Of a DNA stretch of 64,000 nt, positions 63,991 through 64,000 are shown in pieces (the stretch's first letter is position 1; the number at the start of each line of letters is the position of its first letter). Below the pieces are notes generated by a model. That model made no database searches. It was not told where the DNA came from and worked only from the letters and a program-made list of their open reading frames with translations. Source of the DNA: Methanolacinia petrolearia DSM 11571 (GTDB lineage Archaea > Halobacteriota > Methanomicrobia > Methanomicrobiales > Methanomicrobiaceae). The stretch covers positions 372,001-436,000 of the forward strand of contig NC_014507.1 in assembly GCF_000147875.1 (NCBI RefSeq). Reading direction: 5' to 3'. The translations under genes were made by a program, and so were the position numbers.

Positions 63991-64000
63991 CTTAAAACCA

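Overview
The window looks like the chromosome of a methanogenic archaeon, most likely Methanomicrobiales (Methanoplanus/Methanolacinia-like). The evidence is a set of archaeal information genes (Nop5, fibrillarin, Cbf5, an archaeal-type thymidylate synthase), an S-layer protein with a PGF-CTERM tail, an archaeal pilus machine with a pilin-type N-terminus, an FmdE-domain protein, paired arylacetate-CoA ligases and archaeal TATA-type promoters with many leaderless starts. The genus is an inference.

Layout. 0-6.9 kb: a plus-strand type IV pilus/Tad-like operon (C-terminally anchored protein, degenerate transglutaminase-fold protein, secretion ATPase, membrane platform, pilin-like protein). 6.9-20.1 kb: an accessory region of mostly minus-strand units encoding secreted or membrane-anchored proteins. 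Six minus-strand units and one divergent plus-strand unit share the same promoter architecture (a TTCGGTCACAA-type box touching a TATA box). Three also share a ~150-nt untranslated leader and almost the same signal peptide in front of unrelated mature proteins, one of them a zinc metalloprotease. A membrane-anchored double winged-helix regulator lies inside the cluster, and an intact IS with 8-bp target duplications has landed in a small membrane gene. 20-24 kb: an alpha/beta hydrolase lipoprotein, a GC-rich dispersed repeat, a solitary AT-rich SMC/ABC-type ATPase (defence candidate) and tRNA-Ser.

24-31 kb: housekeeping genes (flavin-binding protein, hemD-cbf5, TctA-like permease, Ca/Na exchanger, nop5-flpA, DUF1614, tRNA-Gln). 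31-41 kb: cell surface (S-layer protein, PEGA-type repeat protein, von Willebrand A protein), a PAS histidine kinase with a degenerate receiver, and tRNA-Arg. 41-49 kb: ACT protein with two PaaK-type ligases, a polar amino acid ABC transporter, a solo Cas1-like protein that seems to lack catalytic residues, and an acylphosphatase. 49.6-54.7 kb: branched-chain amino acid genes, ilvC divergent from leuA-ilvB-ilvH; leuA is preceded by a possible leaderless 13-codon upstream ORF. 54.8-64 kb: exported FmdE-like protein, MFS exporter, small zinc-ribbon proteins, C_GCAxxG_C_C protein, ilvD, HEAT protein and thyA at the window edge.

Three copies of a ~270-bp GC-rich hairpin repeat (21.2, 44.1, 60.6 kb) are dispersed between operons. 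The best candidate for an undescribed system is the 7.4-20 kb cassette array: constant promoter, leader and signal peptide with variable exported cargo, usually followed by a second membrane-anchored or exported protein.
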